Positions 48,111 to 57,031 of a stretch of 64,000 nucleotides of DNA are shown here, in pieces (position 1 is the stretch's first letter; each line of letters begins with the position of its first letter). The translations under genes and the position numbers were made by a program. Origin of the DNA: Capillimicrobium sp035565675 (GTDB lineage: Bacteria > Actinomycetota > Thermoleophilia > Solirubrobacterales > Solirubrobacteraceae); the NCBI GenBank assembly GCA_035565675.1, contig DATMSA010000165.1, forward strand, positions 1 to 64,000, read 5' to 3'. Under the pieces are notes generated by a model. That model was not told the DNA's origin, made no database searches, and saw only the letters and a list, made by a program, of their open reading frames with translations.

Positions 48111-50348
48111 ATGGCCCCCACCCCCTCTCCCCCCACCCCTGACGCGCCGCCCCGGCGCGCCGACGGCGGCCTCGCGGGCGCCGTCCGCCGGGCCGCCGCC
48201 GCGTCCGCGCGGCGGCCCCGCACGATGATCGCCCTGTGGCTGCTGCTGGTCGCCGTGCTCGTCACCGCCGGCGCGATGACCGGCATGCGCACGCTGACCG
48301 GATCCGAAATGGGCACCGGGCAGTCGGCGCGCGCCGACCAGCGCATCGAGGACGCCGGCCTCGAGCCGCCCGCCGTCGAGCAGCTGCTCGTGCGCGCCGG
48401 CGACGCCGACCGGACCGCCGCGGCGGTGAGCGCGCTCGAGCGCCGCCTGTCCGCGCTGCCCGAGGTCGCCTCCGTCACCGGGCCCGCCGACGATCCTGAG
48501 CTGTCGACGGCGGGCGGGCGGACCGCGCTCGTGCGCGTCACGCTGCGCGGCGACCCCGACGACGCCGCCGAGACCGTCGTCCCGGTGGAGGAGGCGGTGA
48601 CCGCGGTCGCCGCCGCGCAGCCCGGCGTCCGCGTCCAGCAGGCCGGCGCCGGCACGATCCAGCGCGCCTTCGACGACGTCGTCGAGGAGGACCTGCAGCG
48701 CGCGAACGTCTTCTCGCTGCCGATCATCCTCGTCGTCCTGCTCGTCGCCTTCGGCGCGGTCGTCGCGGCGTCGGTGCCGCTGCTGCTCGGCGTCACCTCG
48801 GTCGTCGCCGCGCTCGGTGCGGCGAGCCTGCTGTCGCAGGCGGTCCCGATGTTCGAGACCACCCACGCGCTCGTCGTGCTGATCGGCCTCGCCGTCGGCG
48901 TCGACTACTCGCTGTTCTACATCCGCCGCGAGCGCGAGGAGCGCCGCGCCGGGCGCGGCCCGCGCGACGCGCTGGACGCGACCGCCGCCACCGTCGGGCG
49001 CGCCGTCGTCGTGGCGGGCCTCACCGTGATGGTCGCGATCAGCGGCCTGCTGATCACCGGCCTGTCGATCTTCGCGTCGATGGCGCTGGCGACGATGCTC
49101 GTCGTGGCGATCGCGGTCGTCGGCTCGGTGACCGTGCTGCCCGCCGTGCTCGCGCTCCTGGGCGACCGCGTCGACACGGGCCGCCTGCCCTGGCTGAAGC
49201 GCCGCTCGCGCCCCGCCACCCAGGGGCCGTGGCGCCGCTGGGCGGACGCGGTGACGCGCCGCCCGGCGGTTGCGCTGCTGGCCGCCGTGACGCTCCTCGT
49301 CGCGCTGGCCGTCCCCGTCGTGAACCTGCACACGGCGTCGATGGGGACCGACTCGCTGCCGCCCGACACGCCGGCCGTCGCGGCGCTGGACGCCGTCGAG
49401 CGCGCGTTCCCGGGCGCGCCGAGCGACGCCGAGCTGGTCGTGACCGGCGCCGGCCTGGGCGACGCCGCCGCCCGCGCGCGCCTGGAGGCGCTCGGCGAGC
49501 GGGCCCGCGAGACGACCGGCGGGCGCGGGGCGATCGACGTCGCGGTCGCCGACGACGGGCGCACCGCCGTCGTGTCGGTGCCGATGCCCGACCGGGGCCT
49601 CGACGCCGCCCGCGACACGGTCGACGCGCTGCGCGACCGCGTCGCCCCGACGGCCGCGGAGGTCGCGCCGGGCGCCGAGGCGCTCGTGACCGGCGCCGCC
49701 GCGCGCGACGCCGACTTCACCCAGCGGCTCGCCACGCGCACGCCGATCGTCATCGCGTTCGTGCTCGCGCTGGCGTTCGTCCTGATCGTGGCCGCGTTCC
49801 GGTCGCCGGCGCTGGCCGCCACGGTCGTCGGGCTGAACCTGCTGTCGGTCGGCGCCGCCTACGGCGTCCTCGTGGCGGTGTTCCAGCACGACTGGGCCGA
49901 GGGCCTGCTCGGCTTCACGAGCACGGGAGCGGTGTCCGACTGGCTGCCGCTGTTCGCGTTCGTGATCCTGTTCGGGCTGTCGATGGACTACACGATCCTC
50001 GTGCTCGAGCGGATGCGCGAGGCGCGGCGGGCCGGACGGCCGGCGCGCGAGGCGGCCGCCGAGGGCGTCGCCGCGACCGCGGGGTCGATCACCAGCGCGG
50101 CGGTCGTGATGGTCGCGGTGTTCTCGGTGTTCGCCACGATGACGTTCCTCGACAACAAGCAGCTCGGCGTCGGCCTGGCCGTCGCGATCCTGCTCGACGC
50201 GACGGTCGTGCGCGGCGTGGCGCTGCCGGCGGCGGTGGCGCTGCTGGGCGAGCGCCGCTGGCGCGTGCGGCCCGTGCGCCCGGCGGGCGGCCGCGAGATG
50301 GTGCAGGCCGCGCGGCGGCGGGGCGCGCTGGCGGCCGGCGAGCGCTGA
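48111..50348 (+). CDS. MMPL/RND-type membrane exporter
   Basis: 745 residues from ATG 48111; an ATG at 48075 lies inside the palindrome and is unlikely. The two halves each have one helix, an extracellular domain (about 55-190 and 420-530) and a six-helix bundle. MMPL motifs are HALVVLIGLAVGVDYSLFYI in the first half and LPLFAFVILFGLSMDYTILV in the second, the Asp-Tyr pairs being the proton-relay positions. This is the actinobacterial MmpL-like/YdfJ class that exports lipids or toxic compounds. Its substrate is unknown; the upstream operator suggests inducible expression. Confidence 0.93.
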   Translation: MAPTPSPPTPDAPPRRADGGLAGAVRRAAAASARRPRTMIALWLLLVAVLVTAGAMTGMRTLTGSEMGTGQSARADQRIEDAGLEPPAVEQLLVRAGDADRTAAAVSALERRLSALPEVASVTGPADDPELSTAGGRTALVRVTLRGDPDDAAETVVPVEEAVTAVAAAQPGVRVQQAGAGTIQRAFDDVVEEDLQRANVFSLPIILVVLLVAFGAVVAASVPLLLGVTSVVAALGAASLLSQAVPMFETTHALVVLIGLAVGVDYSLFYIRREREERRAGRGPRDALDATAATVGRAVVVAGLTVMVAISGLLITGLSIFASMALATMLVVAIAVVGSVTVLPAVLALLGDRVDTGRLPWLKRRSRPATQGPWRRWADAVTRRPAVALLAAVTLLVALAVPVVNLHTASMGTDSLPPDTPAVAALDAVERAFPGAPSDAELVVTGAGLGDAAARARLEALGERARETTGGRGAIDVAVADDGRTAVVSVPMPDRGLDAARDTVDALRDRVAPTAAEVAPGAEALVTGAAARDADFTQRLATRTPIVIAFVLALAFVLIVAAFRSPALAATVVGLNLLSVGAAYGVLVAVFQHDWAEGLLGFTSTGAVSDWLPLFAFVILFGLSMDYTILVLERMREARRAGRPAREAAAEGVAATAGSITSAAVVMVAVFSVFATMTFLDNKQLGVGLAVAILLDATVVRGVALPAAVALLGERRWRVRPVRPAGGREMVQAARRRGALAAGER

Positions 50349-50384
50349 TGCGCCCGCCGGCCGCCGGCGGCCGTGCGATGGTCG

Positions 50385-52082
50385 CTAGGGCTTCGCCGGC
50401 GGGGCGATGGCCCGCAGGCGGCTCGACCACGGGATGCGCCCGCTGAAGGCGAACCCGTACCCCCATTCGGCGTCCTTGCGGATCCCGTACCGGGCGGCGA
50501 TCGCCGCATACGGGTCGGGCTTGCCGTAGGAGGTGTACATGACGCTCGACTCGGCCTGGAAGGCGAACCCGTCGCCGCCCGTGTCGCCGAAGTAGGCGCC
50601 GTAGTGGGCGACCGCGCGGGCGATCGCCTGCTCCCAGCCGGGGGCGCCGCTCTGGGCGATCTCCTGGTCGGTCATGTCCAGCCAGAAGCGGGCGCCCATC
50701 GGCGGACGGACGCCGTCGGCGGCCGCGTCGCCCTTGAACGCCGGCCACACGAACGAGCCGGAGCCGCCGCGCCCGGACGCGCCGGGCGCCTGGACGCCGA
50801 ACCCGAAGCTCGTGTCGCGGGACCCGGCCGGGATCGTCACGAACAGCGCGTGGTCGATCCGCTCGGCGGCGAGCTCGCCGGCGCGGATGATGCCGGCGTG
50901 CAGGCCGAAGTACGGCGCGGTCGCGCCGCCGATCGTCGGGTCGCGCCTGACGTCCTCGGGGGTGAGGACCCCGGCGCCGTCGTAGCGCTGGCGGTAGGCG
51001 GTGCTGGCGTTGAGCGTGGACCCGGACTTCGAGACCTGCCACAGCTCGTACGCCCAGCCGTCGGGCTGGACGACCGACATGTGGCCGTCGCCGCCACCGG
51101 CGGCGACCGCGTTCGCCGGCACGCGGATCTGGCGGCCGGTGAGCGCGTAGGAGCCCGCCTGGATCGTCATCAGCGGATCGCTCGCGGTCGCGTAGTAGAT
51201 CGGGTGCTGGTAGTCGTGGCTCGGGGCGGGGCTGACGAGCAGCGTCCGCGGCTTGCCGGACGAGCCCAGCGAATTGGCCACGAGCTGGGTCGACTGCGGG
51301 TGGACCAGCGGGTCCGTGATCCGGGTGTTGAACGGCGACGACGCGTTGTAGGGAGCCCAGCCCGCGCCGGGCCAGTTCCCGCCGCCGAAGACGAACGGGG
51401 AATCCGCCGGCGGATCGGGCTGCGATTCGGGCTCGGGCTGCGGCTGCGGCTCGGGCTCGGGCTGCGGCTGCGGCTGCGGCTCGGGCTGCGGCTGGGGCTG
51501 CGGCTCGGGAGCCGGCCTGCTCGGCGCCGTGCCGGAGCTCGACGGCGCGCTGGGCGAGCCCGACCCGCCCGACGGCTTCGCCGGGCTCGTCGGGGTCCTC
51601 GGCGGCGTCGGGGGCGTCGGGGTCGCGGGCATCGTCGGGTCCTGCTCCTCCTGGGCCGGGGGCTTCGGCGTCGGCCGGTCGTCGGAGCTCGACGGGGTCA
51701 CGGTGCTCGGCCGCGTCGGCCGGGCCGGGACGAGCTGGCCGGGCCGGTAGCGGCCGATCCGGCGGTCGCCGAGGCGCAGGCGCAGCCCGACGACGCGGGC
51801 CGCCTGGCCGCCGGACAGCCTGACCCGCGCGCCGGCGCGGACGCGGCTGCGCGCCTTGCCGGACAGCGCGGCGAACCGGACCGCGCGCTCGCGGCCGGCG
51901 CTGTCGCGGACGACGAGGCCGTCGACGCGGGCGACCTTGCCGGCGTGGGCGCCGGAGGCCACCTGGACGCGCTGGCCGGGGTGGAACACCTTCACGGCCG
52001 CCTCCGCGACCGACTCGCTGGCAGGGATGAGAAGGGCGCCGCCCGCCACGGCGGCAACCCACGTGTTTCTGGGGGGGAACAT
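50385..52082 (-). CDS. Secreted protein with Pro/Gln/Glu-rich linker
   Basis: 565 residues from ATG 52082. Signal peptide (NTWVAAVAGGALLIPASESV). Then come two small beta-rich segments that look KOW/SH3-like (KVFHPGQRVQVASGAHAGKV and RVRAGARVRLSGGQAARVVG). A long Pro/Thr/Ser and then Pro-Gln/Pro-Glu repeat linker follows (about 180-275). The C-terminal domain of about 290 residues starts WAPYNASSPFNTRI and contains PYFGLHAGIIRAGELAAERI and GARFWLDMTDQEIAQSG. I do not recognise that domain by name; it could bind or process a polymer at the cell surface. It is divergent from the CapA-like gene. Confidence 0.75.
   Translation of the reverse strand: MFPPRNTWVAAVAGGALLIPASESVAEAAVKVFHPGQRVQVASGAHAGKVARVDGLVVRDSAGRERAVRFAALSGKARSRVRAGARVRLSGGQAARVVGLRLRLGDRRIGRYRPGQLVPARPTRPSTVTPSSSDDRPTPKPPAQEEQDPTMPATPTPPTPPRTPTSPAKPSGGSGSPSAPSSSGTAPSRPAPEPQPQPQPEPQPQPQPEPEPQPQPEPESQPDPPADSPFVFGGGNWPGAGWAPYNASSPFNTRITDPLVHPQSTQLVANSLGSSGKPRTLLVSPAPSHDYQHPIYYATASDPLMTIQAGSYALTGRQIRVPANAVAAGGGDGHMSVVQPDGWAYELWQVSKSGSTLNASTAYRQRYDGAGVLTPEDVRRDPTIGGATAPYFGLHAGIIRAGELAAERIDHALFVTIPAGSRDTSFGFGVQAPGASGRGGSGSFVWPAFKGDAAADGVRPPMGARFWLDMTDQEIAQSGAPGWEQAIARAVAHYGAYFGDTGGDGFAFQAESSVMYTSYGKPDPYAAIAARYGIRKDAEWGYGFAFSGRIPWSSRLRAIAPPAKP
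51418..51520 (-). repeat. Low-complexity Pro-Gln/Pro-Glu coding repeat
   Basis: Imperfect tandem array of 6-bp units of the type GGCTGC/GGCTCG within the secreted protein gene, coding for alternating PQ and PE dipeptides. It is prone to length change and acts as a linker. Confidence 0.8.
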
Positions 52083-52083
52083 A

Positions 52084-52099
52084 CGTCCGTCGTCGGACG
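52084..52099 (-). promoter_or_regulatory. Hairpin touching start codon of secreted protein gene
   Basis: CGTCCG-TCGT-CGGACG, a perfect 6-bp stem, lies one base from the ATG at 52082 on the minus strand. No ribosome site is present between. It could restrict initiation or be an operator. Confidence 0.4.
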
Positions 52100-52209
52100 C
52101 CGCCGACCGTTCTTGACGCGCCCCGGTCGCGAGCGGCGAACGGTCTTCCCCGGGATCACCGCGGGCCGCGGCCCCCTGCGGCGACCGGCGGCGCTGCGAG
52201 ACTGCCGCC

Positions 52210-53418
52210 GTGTCCGGACTCTCGCTCGTCGCTGCGATCGCCGCCGGGGTGGCGCCGGCCCCGCCGCCCGCCACGGCCCCCGAGCCGGCGCCGGTCCCGC
52301 CGCCGCCACCGCCGCGCGTGACGCTCGCCGCGCCGCGCCTGCGGGCGGCGGCGACCGCCATCCGCGTCCGCGTCGCCGGCGCCGAGCCCGGCGCCTGGGT
52401 CGCGCTCGACGAGCGCCGGGACGGCGAGTGGGTGCGCGTCGACCGCGGCCGCGCCGACGCCGACGGCCGCGCCGTGCTCGTCCGCCCGGCCGGGACCCAC
52501 CAGGCCCGTCACCGGCTGCGCGCCACCGGGTACCTGCGCCGCCCGTCGGCGCCGCGAGTCGTCCGCACCCGCGACGTGACGCTCGCCGCGTTCGGCGACG
52601 CGAACCTCGGCGACGGCGTGGCGACCGTGATGGCCGCGCGCGGACCCCGGTGGCCCTGGAGCGGCGTCGCGCCCACGCTGCGGGCGGCCGACATCGCGTT
52701 CGGCAACCTCGAGTGCGCGGTCTCCACCCGCGGCGCGCCCGTGCCCAAGGAGTTCACGTTCCGCGGCAGCCCGGGCCACCTGGCCTCGATCGTCCGCTAC
52801 GCGGGCCTGGACGTGCTGAACCTCGCCAACAACCACGTCGGCGACTACGGCACCGCCGCGCTGCTGGACACGATCCGCGCGGTGCGCGCCACCGGTGCGC
52901 TGCCCGTCGGCGCCGGCGCGAACCTGGCCGAGGCGGCGCGCGCCCGCGTCGTCGAGCGCCTCGGCCTGCGCGTGGCGTTCGTCGGCTTCTCCGACATCGT
53001 CCCCGCCGGGTTCGCCGCCGGCCCGTCGAGCCCCGGGACCACCACCGCCGATCCCGCGCTGATCCGGTCCGCGATCGCCGCCGCGCGCCGGCGCGCCGAC
53101 GTCGTCGTGGCGACCTTCCACTGGGGCATCGAGCGCGACCCGCGCGAGAGCGCCCGCCAGCGTGAGCTCGCCGCGATCGCCCGCGCGGCCGGCGCGCAGG
53201 CGGTGATCGGCGCCCACCCGCACGTCCTGCAGCCGATCCGCCGGATGGGCGCGCACGGCGTCGTCGCCTACAGCCTCGGCAACTTCGTGTGGGCCGCCGG
53301 GTCCGCGCAGAGCTCGGCCACCGGCATCCTCGAGGTCCGCCTGTCGGGCCGCGGCGTGGAGGGCTGGCGGCTGCGCCGCGCGACGATCCACCAGACCCAG
53401 CCCGTGCTCGGCCGCTGA
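52210..53418 (+). CDS. CapA-like (poly-gamma-glutamate synthesis family) phosphoesterase
   Basis: 402 residues from GTG 52210. A short signal-like N-terminus is followed by a Pro-rich linker and a small beta domain (about 35-125). The PGA_cap metallophosphatase domain follows: LAAFGDANLGDGVATVMAAR, ADIAFGNLECAVSTRG (GNLE), VLNLANNHVGDYGTAALLDT (NNH), FHWGIERDPRESARQRELA (H-G-E variant) and VIGAHPHVLQPIRRMGAHG with YSLGNFVW. CapA-family proteins act outside the membrane in polymer attachment or release in other bacteria. No capBC genes are nearby, so the role is open. Confidence 0.9.
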   Translation: MSGLSLVAAIAAGVAPAPPPATAPEPAPVPPPPPPRVTLAAPRLRAAATAIRVRVAGAEPGAWVALDERRDGEWVRVDRGRADADGRAVLVRPAGTHQARHRLRATGYLRRPSAPRVVRTRDVTLAAFGDANLGDGVATVMAARGPRWPWSGVAPTLRAADIAFGNLECAVSTRGAPVPKEFTFRGSPGHLASIVRYAGLDVLNLANNHVGDYGTAALLDTIRAVRATGALPVGAGANLAEAARARVVERLGLRVAFVGFSDIVPAGFAAGPSSPGTTTADPALIRSAIAAARRRADVVVATFHWGIERDPRESARQRELAAIARAAGAQAVIGAHPHVLQPIRRMGAHGVVAYSLGNFVWAAGSAQSSATGILEVRLSGRGVEGWRLRRATIHQTQPVLGR

Positions 53419-53431
53419 GACGAGCGCGGGC

Positions 53432-54376
53432 TCAGGGACCCGGGTCGGCGCGCTCCAGCAGCGCGCGCACCTCGGCCTCGGTCGGCATCCCCGCCCGGGC
53501 GCCGGCCGCCCCGACCGCGTGCGCCCCGGCGGCCGCGGCGAAGCGGACCGCCTCCGCCAGCGGGTCGCCGGCGGCGAGGCGCACGGCCAGCGCCCCGGCG
53601 AACGTGTCGCCCGCCCCCGTCGTGTCCACGCTGCGCACGCCGCTCGGGACGTCGACCCGCTGCGGCGGGGCGCCGGGCCCGGCCGTGACGACGGCCCCGC
53701 GGCCGCCGTCGGTGGCCACGACCGCCGCGCCGGTCCGGTCGGCGAGACGGGCGATCGCGGCGTCGAGGTCCGCGCCGCCACCGAGCTCGAGCGCCTCGCC
53801 CCGGTTGGGCACGAGCAGCACGCCCGTCAGGTCGAGCTCCAGCAGGGACGCACGGGCGGGCGCCGGATCGACGAGGACGGTGGCGCCCGCGGCGCGCCCG
53901 GCCGAGATCGCCGCGTCGACGGCGGCGTCGGGGATCTCCAGCGACACGAGCACGCTGGGCGCGACGGCGCCGGGACGCTCGGCGAGCGCCTCGGTCAGGC
54001 TCGCGCGCACGTGCCCGGCCGTCAGCTCGGCGTTCGCGCCGGCCCCGACCGCGATCTGGTTCTCGCCCGTCGGGTCCACCACGATGAGCGCCGCGCCGGT
54101 CGGCACGCCGTCGAGCACCGCGATCGCCTCGCCGCGCACGCCCTCGGCGTCCAGGGCGGCGCGGGCCGCGCGGCCGAAGTCGTCGTCGCCCACCGCGGCG
54201 ACGAGCGTCGTGGCCGCACCGAGGCGGGCGGCGGCGACCGCCGCGTTGGCGCCCTTGCCGCCCTGGTGGCGCGCGAGCCGCTCGCCCAGCACCGTCTCGC
54301 CCGCAGCGGGCAGGCGCGGCGCCTCGACGACGAGGTCGACGTTGACGGAGCCGACGACGACGACTCGCGCGTCCAT
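53432..54376 (-). CDS. rbsK: Ribokinase/PfkB-family sugar kinase
   Basis: 314 residues from ATG 54376. PfkB signatures: RHQGGKGANAAVAAARLGA (residues about 36-54) and DTTGAGDTFAGALAVRLAAG, with the catalytic Asp in GAGD. VVVVGSVNVDLVVEAPRLPAAGETV is the ribokinase N-terminus. It phosphorylates a pentose or deoxyribose-like sugar with ATP. It lies two bases after the aminotransferase stop, so the two form an operon read away from the LacI gene. Confidence 0.9.
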   Translation of the reverse strand: MDARVVVVGSVNVDLVVEAPRLPAAGETVLGERLARHQGGKGANAAVAAARLGAATTLVAAVGDDDFGRAARAALDAEGVRGEAIAVLDGVPTGAALIVVDPTGENQIAVGAGANAELTAGHVRASLTEALAERPGAVAPSVLVSLEIPDAAVDAAISAGRAAGATVLVDPAPARASLLELDLTGVLLVPNRGEALELGGGADLDAAIARLADRTGAAVVATDGGRGAVVTAGPGAPPQRVDVPSGVRSVDTTGAGDTFAGALAVRLAAGDPLAEAVRFAAAAGAHAVGAAGARAGMPTEAEVRALLERADPGP

Positions 54377-54378
54377 GG

Positions 54379-55848
54379 CTACGGGACCGAGACCTGCGTC
54401 GGGCGGTCGATGCCGGCGGTCTTCTCGGCCTCGCCGAACGCCGCGTCGAGGATCTCCACCGCCGCGTCGATCTGCGCCGTCTCGATCGTGAGCGGCGGGA
54501 TGAGCTGCAGCCGGTTGTAGTGGTAGCCGCCGCGCTCGAAGAGCAGCCCGGCGCGGACGCACGACTCCAGCACCTGGGCCGTGGCCTCCGCGGCCGGCGC
54601 CTTCGTGGCCCGGTCGAGCACGAGCTCGATGCCGACGAAGAGGCCCTTCGCGTCGATCCAGCCGATGATCGGGTGCTTCTCGGCGAGCTCCTCGAGCCGC
54701 CCGCGGAAGTGGTCGCCGACGCGCGCGGCGCGCTCGACCAGCCCGTCGCGCTCGTAGATGTCGAGCGTCGCGTTGGCCGCCGCGCACGCGGCCGGCGTGG
54801 CCGCGAACGTGCCGACGTGCGCGCCCGGGCCCCACGAGGTCAGCAGGTCGCCGTGCCCGACGACCGCCGAGACCGGCATGCCCGAGGCGAGCCCCTTGGA
54901 GACCGTCATCAGGTCGGGGACGACGTCCTCGTGCTCGCACGCCCACCAGCGGCCCGTGCGGCCCATGCCGGTCTGGATCTCGTCGAGGATCAGCAGCATG
55001 CCGTGCTCGTCGCAGAGCTCGCGCAGCCCCTTCAGGAAGCCCTGGCCGGGGATGATGTAGCCGGCGCTGGCCTGCATCGGCTCCATGAGGATCGCCGCCA
55101 CGTTGCTGACCCCGCGGCCGTCGCCGAACGGCGACTCCTTGCCGCGCAGCATGCGCTGGATGAACTCCAGGCACGCCTCGGCGCAGTGCTCGGGCTCGGC
55201 GCCGACCGGGCACCGGTAGGGGTAGGAGAACGGGATCTTGGCGTGGCCGGCCTCGTGCGGGCCCACCGGGTAGAAGTAGCTCCACATCCCGCCCTTGGCG
55301 GTGGTGGCCATCGTGCCCTGCGTGGTGCCGTGGTACGCGCCGTAGCCCGACAGGATCATCGGCGCGCCCGTGTACCAGCGCGCGAGCTTGATCGCGAGAT
55401 CGACGGACTCCGCCCCCGTCACCCCGAACGCCGTCCGGCGGTCGTCGCCGGGCACGAGCGCGTTCAGGCGCTCGGCCAGGCGCTCGCGCTGCTCGTTGGG
55501 GAAGTCGAAGTAGTGGATGAGCTTCCCGGCCTGCGCGTCGATCGCCTCGCGGATCTCCGGGCGGGCCTGCCCGACGTTGGACACCGAGAAGCCGGCCAGC
55601 ATGTCGATGTAGGCCTTGCCGTCGGCGTCGTAGACCGTGGCGTTCTCGCCCCGGACGATCGCCGGCGGGCAGTCGAACAGCGAGAAGCCGACCAGGCCGG
55701 TCGACTCGTTGGCGACCGCCTGACGCAGCAGCGCCTTGGAGCGCGGCCCGTAGTGGGAGCGCTCGACGCGGTCGAGCAGCTCCTGCGGGCTGGTCTGCAG
55801 CCGGCGTCGCTGCTCCGTCGCGCGTCGTTCGAATGCCAGGTCGTGCAT
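54379..55848 (-). CDS. Class III (PLP) aminotransferase
   Basis: 489 residues, with AAGGAGG 6 bp before the ATG. Fold type I PLP enzyme: GVTGAESVDLAIKLARWYTG, LILDEIQTGMGRTGRWWACE (Asp), TVSKGLASGMPVSAV (Schiff-base Lys) and VGTFAATPAACAAANATL. The N-terminal extension of about 50 residues and length fit the GABA/acetylornithine/2-aminoethylphosphonate-pyruvate-like group. Placed with a sugar kinase and under a LacI repressor, it could remove or add nitrogen on an amino sugar or amino acid conjugate. A CAAACCG half-operator lies just upstream. Confidence 0.92.
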   Translation of the reverse strand: MHDLAFERRATEQRRRLQTSPQELLDRVERSHYGPRSKALLRQAVANESTGLVGFSLFDCPPAIVRGENATVYDADGKAYIDMLAGFSVSNVGQARPEIREAIDAQAGKLIHYFDFPNEQRERLAERLNALVPGDDRRTAFGVTGAESVDLAIKLARWYTGAPMILSGYGAYHGTTQGTMATTAKGGMWSYFYPVGPHEAGHAKIPFSYPYRCPVGAEPEHCAEACLEFIQRMLRGKESPFGDGRGVSNVAAILMEPMQASAGYIIPGQGFLKGLRELCDEHGMLLILDEIQTGMGRTGRWWACEHEDVVPDLMTVSKGLASGMPVSAVVGHGDLLTSWGPGAHVGTFAATPAACAAANATLDIYERDGLVERAARVGDHFRGRLEELAEKHPIIGWIDAKGLFVGIELVLDRATKAPAAEATAQVLESCVRAGLLFERGGYHYNRLQLIPPLTIETAQIDAAVEILDAAFGEAEKTAGIDRPTQVSVP

Positions 55849-55888
55849 CAGCGCCTCCTTCTCAGCGGTCCCGACGAGGCCGTCGGGT

Positions 55889-55902
55889 CATAACGGTTTG
55901 CA
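55889..55902. promoter_or_regulatory. Candidate second LacI operator
   Basis: On the minus strand GCAAACCGTTATGA, resembling the CAAACCGGTTTG palindrome at 56922 with one central base missing and a weaker right arm. TATGAC overlaps it as a possible -10 for the aminotransferase operon. Confidence 0.45.
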
Positions 55903-56907
55903 TCAGGTTCGGGCGGCGGTCGAGCCTCGCACCACGAGATCCACCGGGAGCACGCGCCGCATCGTGAGCCCGCTCTCGCCCGCCGCCAGCGCGATCGCCA
56001 GCTCCGCCGCCTCGCGGCCGATCCGGTCGAGCGGCTGGCGCACGGTGGTGAGCGCCGGCGTGACGAGGGTGCTCACGAACATGTCGTCGAAGCCGACGAG
56101 CGCCAGGTCCGACGGGACCCGCCGGCCCAGCTCCGCCGCGACCTGCATCACGCCGAGCGCGATCAGGTCGTTCGCGCAGAACACGCCGGTGACGTCCGCG
56201 TCGGTCGTCAGGAGCGTCGCGCCGACGCGCCGCCCGGCGTCCACGGTGTAGTTGTCGGCCGACCGCACCACGGGCTCGCGCCCGGCGCGCTCGGCGGCGT
56301 CGACGAAGCCGGCGGTGCGATCCCGCGCCGTCGGCAGGCCCGCGGGACCGGCGACGACCGCCAGGCGCTCGTGGCCGAGCCCGATGAGGTGCTGGGCCGC
56401 GAGCATCCCGCCGACCCGGTTGTCGACGGTGATCGTCGCCGCGCTCTCGGGCAGCCAGGAGAACGGCTCGTCGACGGCGACGACCGGCCGCTGGCGCGCC
56501 GCGTCGACCACCGCCGGGTTGGGGGCGTCGGTGCCGCCCAGGTACACGAGCGCGTCGACCTGGCGGTCCACCAGCCGGCGCACGTGGCGCGCCTCGAGCT
56601 CGGCGTCGAGCTCCGAGCTGCCCACGACGACGGTGTAGCCCCGCGCGCCGGCGGTGCGCTCGACGTTGGCCACGAGCTGGCCGAAGTACGGGTTGGCGAT
56701 GTCGGGCACGAGCATGCCGAGCGTGAGCGTGCGGCCGGTCGTCATCGACGCCGCGACCTGGTTGGGCCGGTACCCGAGCTCCTCGATGACGCGCTCGATG
56801 CGCGCCCGCGTCGTCGCGCTGACCGTGCGCTTGCCCGACAGCGCGTGGCTGACGGTGGACGGCGATACCCCGGCAGCTCGAGCGACGTCGCGGATGGTCA
56901 GCCCCAT
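55903..56907 (-). CDS. LacI-family repressor
   Basis: 334 residues. N-terminal helix-turn-helix and hinge (TIRDVARAAGVSPSTVSHAL, GYRPNQVAASMTTGR), followed by a periplasmic-binding-type sugar sensor domain (LTLGMLVPDIANPYFGQLVA, ITVDNRVGGMLAAQHLIGLG, VFCANDLIALGVMQVAAELG, LVGFDDMFVSTLVTPALTTV). It likely represses both the aminotransferase/kinase operon and the divergent ABC transporter in the absence of the sugar. Its own promoter has the operator in the spacer, so it is autoregulated. The mRNA start is 1-2 bp before the ATG. Confidence 0.94.
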   Translation of the reverse strand: MGLTIRDVARAAGVSPSTVSHALSGKRTVSATTRARIERVIEELGYRPNQVAASMTTGRTLTLGMLVPDIANPYFGQLVANVERTAGARGYTVVVGSSELDAELEARHVRRLVDRQVDALVYLGGTDAPNPAVVDAARQRPVVAVDEPFSWLPESAATITVDNRVGGMLAAQHLIGLGHERLAVVAGPAGLPTARDRTAGFVDAAERAGREPVVRSADNYTVDAGRRVGATLLTTDADVTGVFCANDLIALGVMQVAAELGRRVPSDLALVGFDDMFVSTLVTPALTTVRQPLDRIGREAAELAIALAAGESGLTMRRVLPVDLVVRGSTAART

Positions 56908-56915
56908 GGCGCGGC

Positions 56916-56959
56916 ATCATACAAACCGGTTTGACGATTGTCCACGAGCGGGGTAGGGT
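56916..56959. promoter_or_regulatory. Divergent LacI/ABC promoters sharing one operator
   Basis: CAAACCGGTTTG (56922-56933) is a perfect palindrome. Leftward promoter: -35 TGGACA (56939-56944), 17 bp, -10 TATGAT (56916-56921); the operator is in its spacer. Rightward promoter: -35 TTGACG (56931-56936), 17 bp, -10 TAGGGT (56954-56959); the operator covers the -35. One bound repressor would silence both. Confidence 0.75.
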
Positions 56960-57031
56960 CCGGGATCGAGACGTCCTGGACCAGGGCGAGCGGCCGTGTG
57001 GACCGCCGCCCGAGACCCAAGGAGAATTGCT

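Noticed and set aside
51418..51520. Short tandem repeats resembling a CRISPR or regulatory array
   Set aside because: Units are 6 bp, in frame, and encode a Pro-Gln/Pro-Glu linker; there are no spacers.
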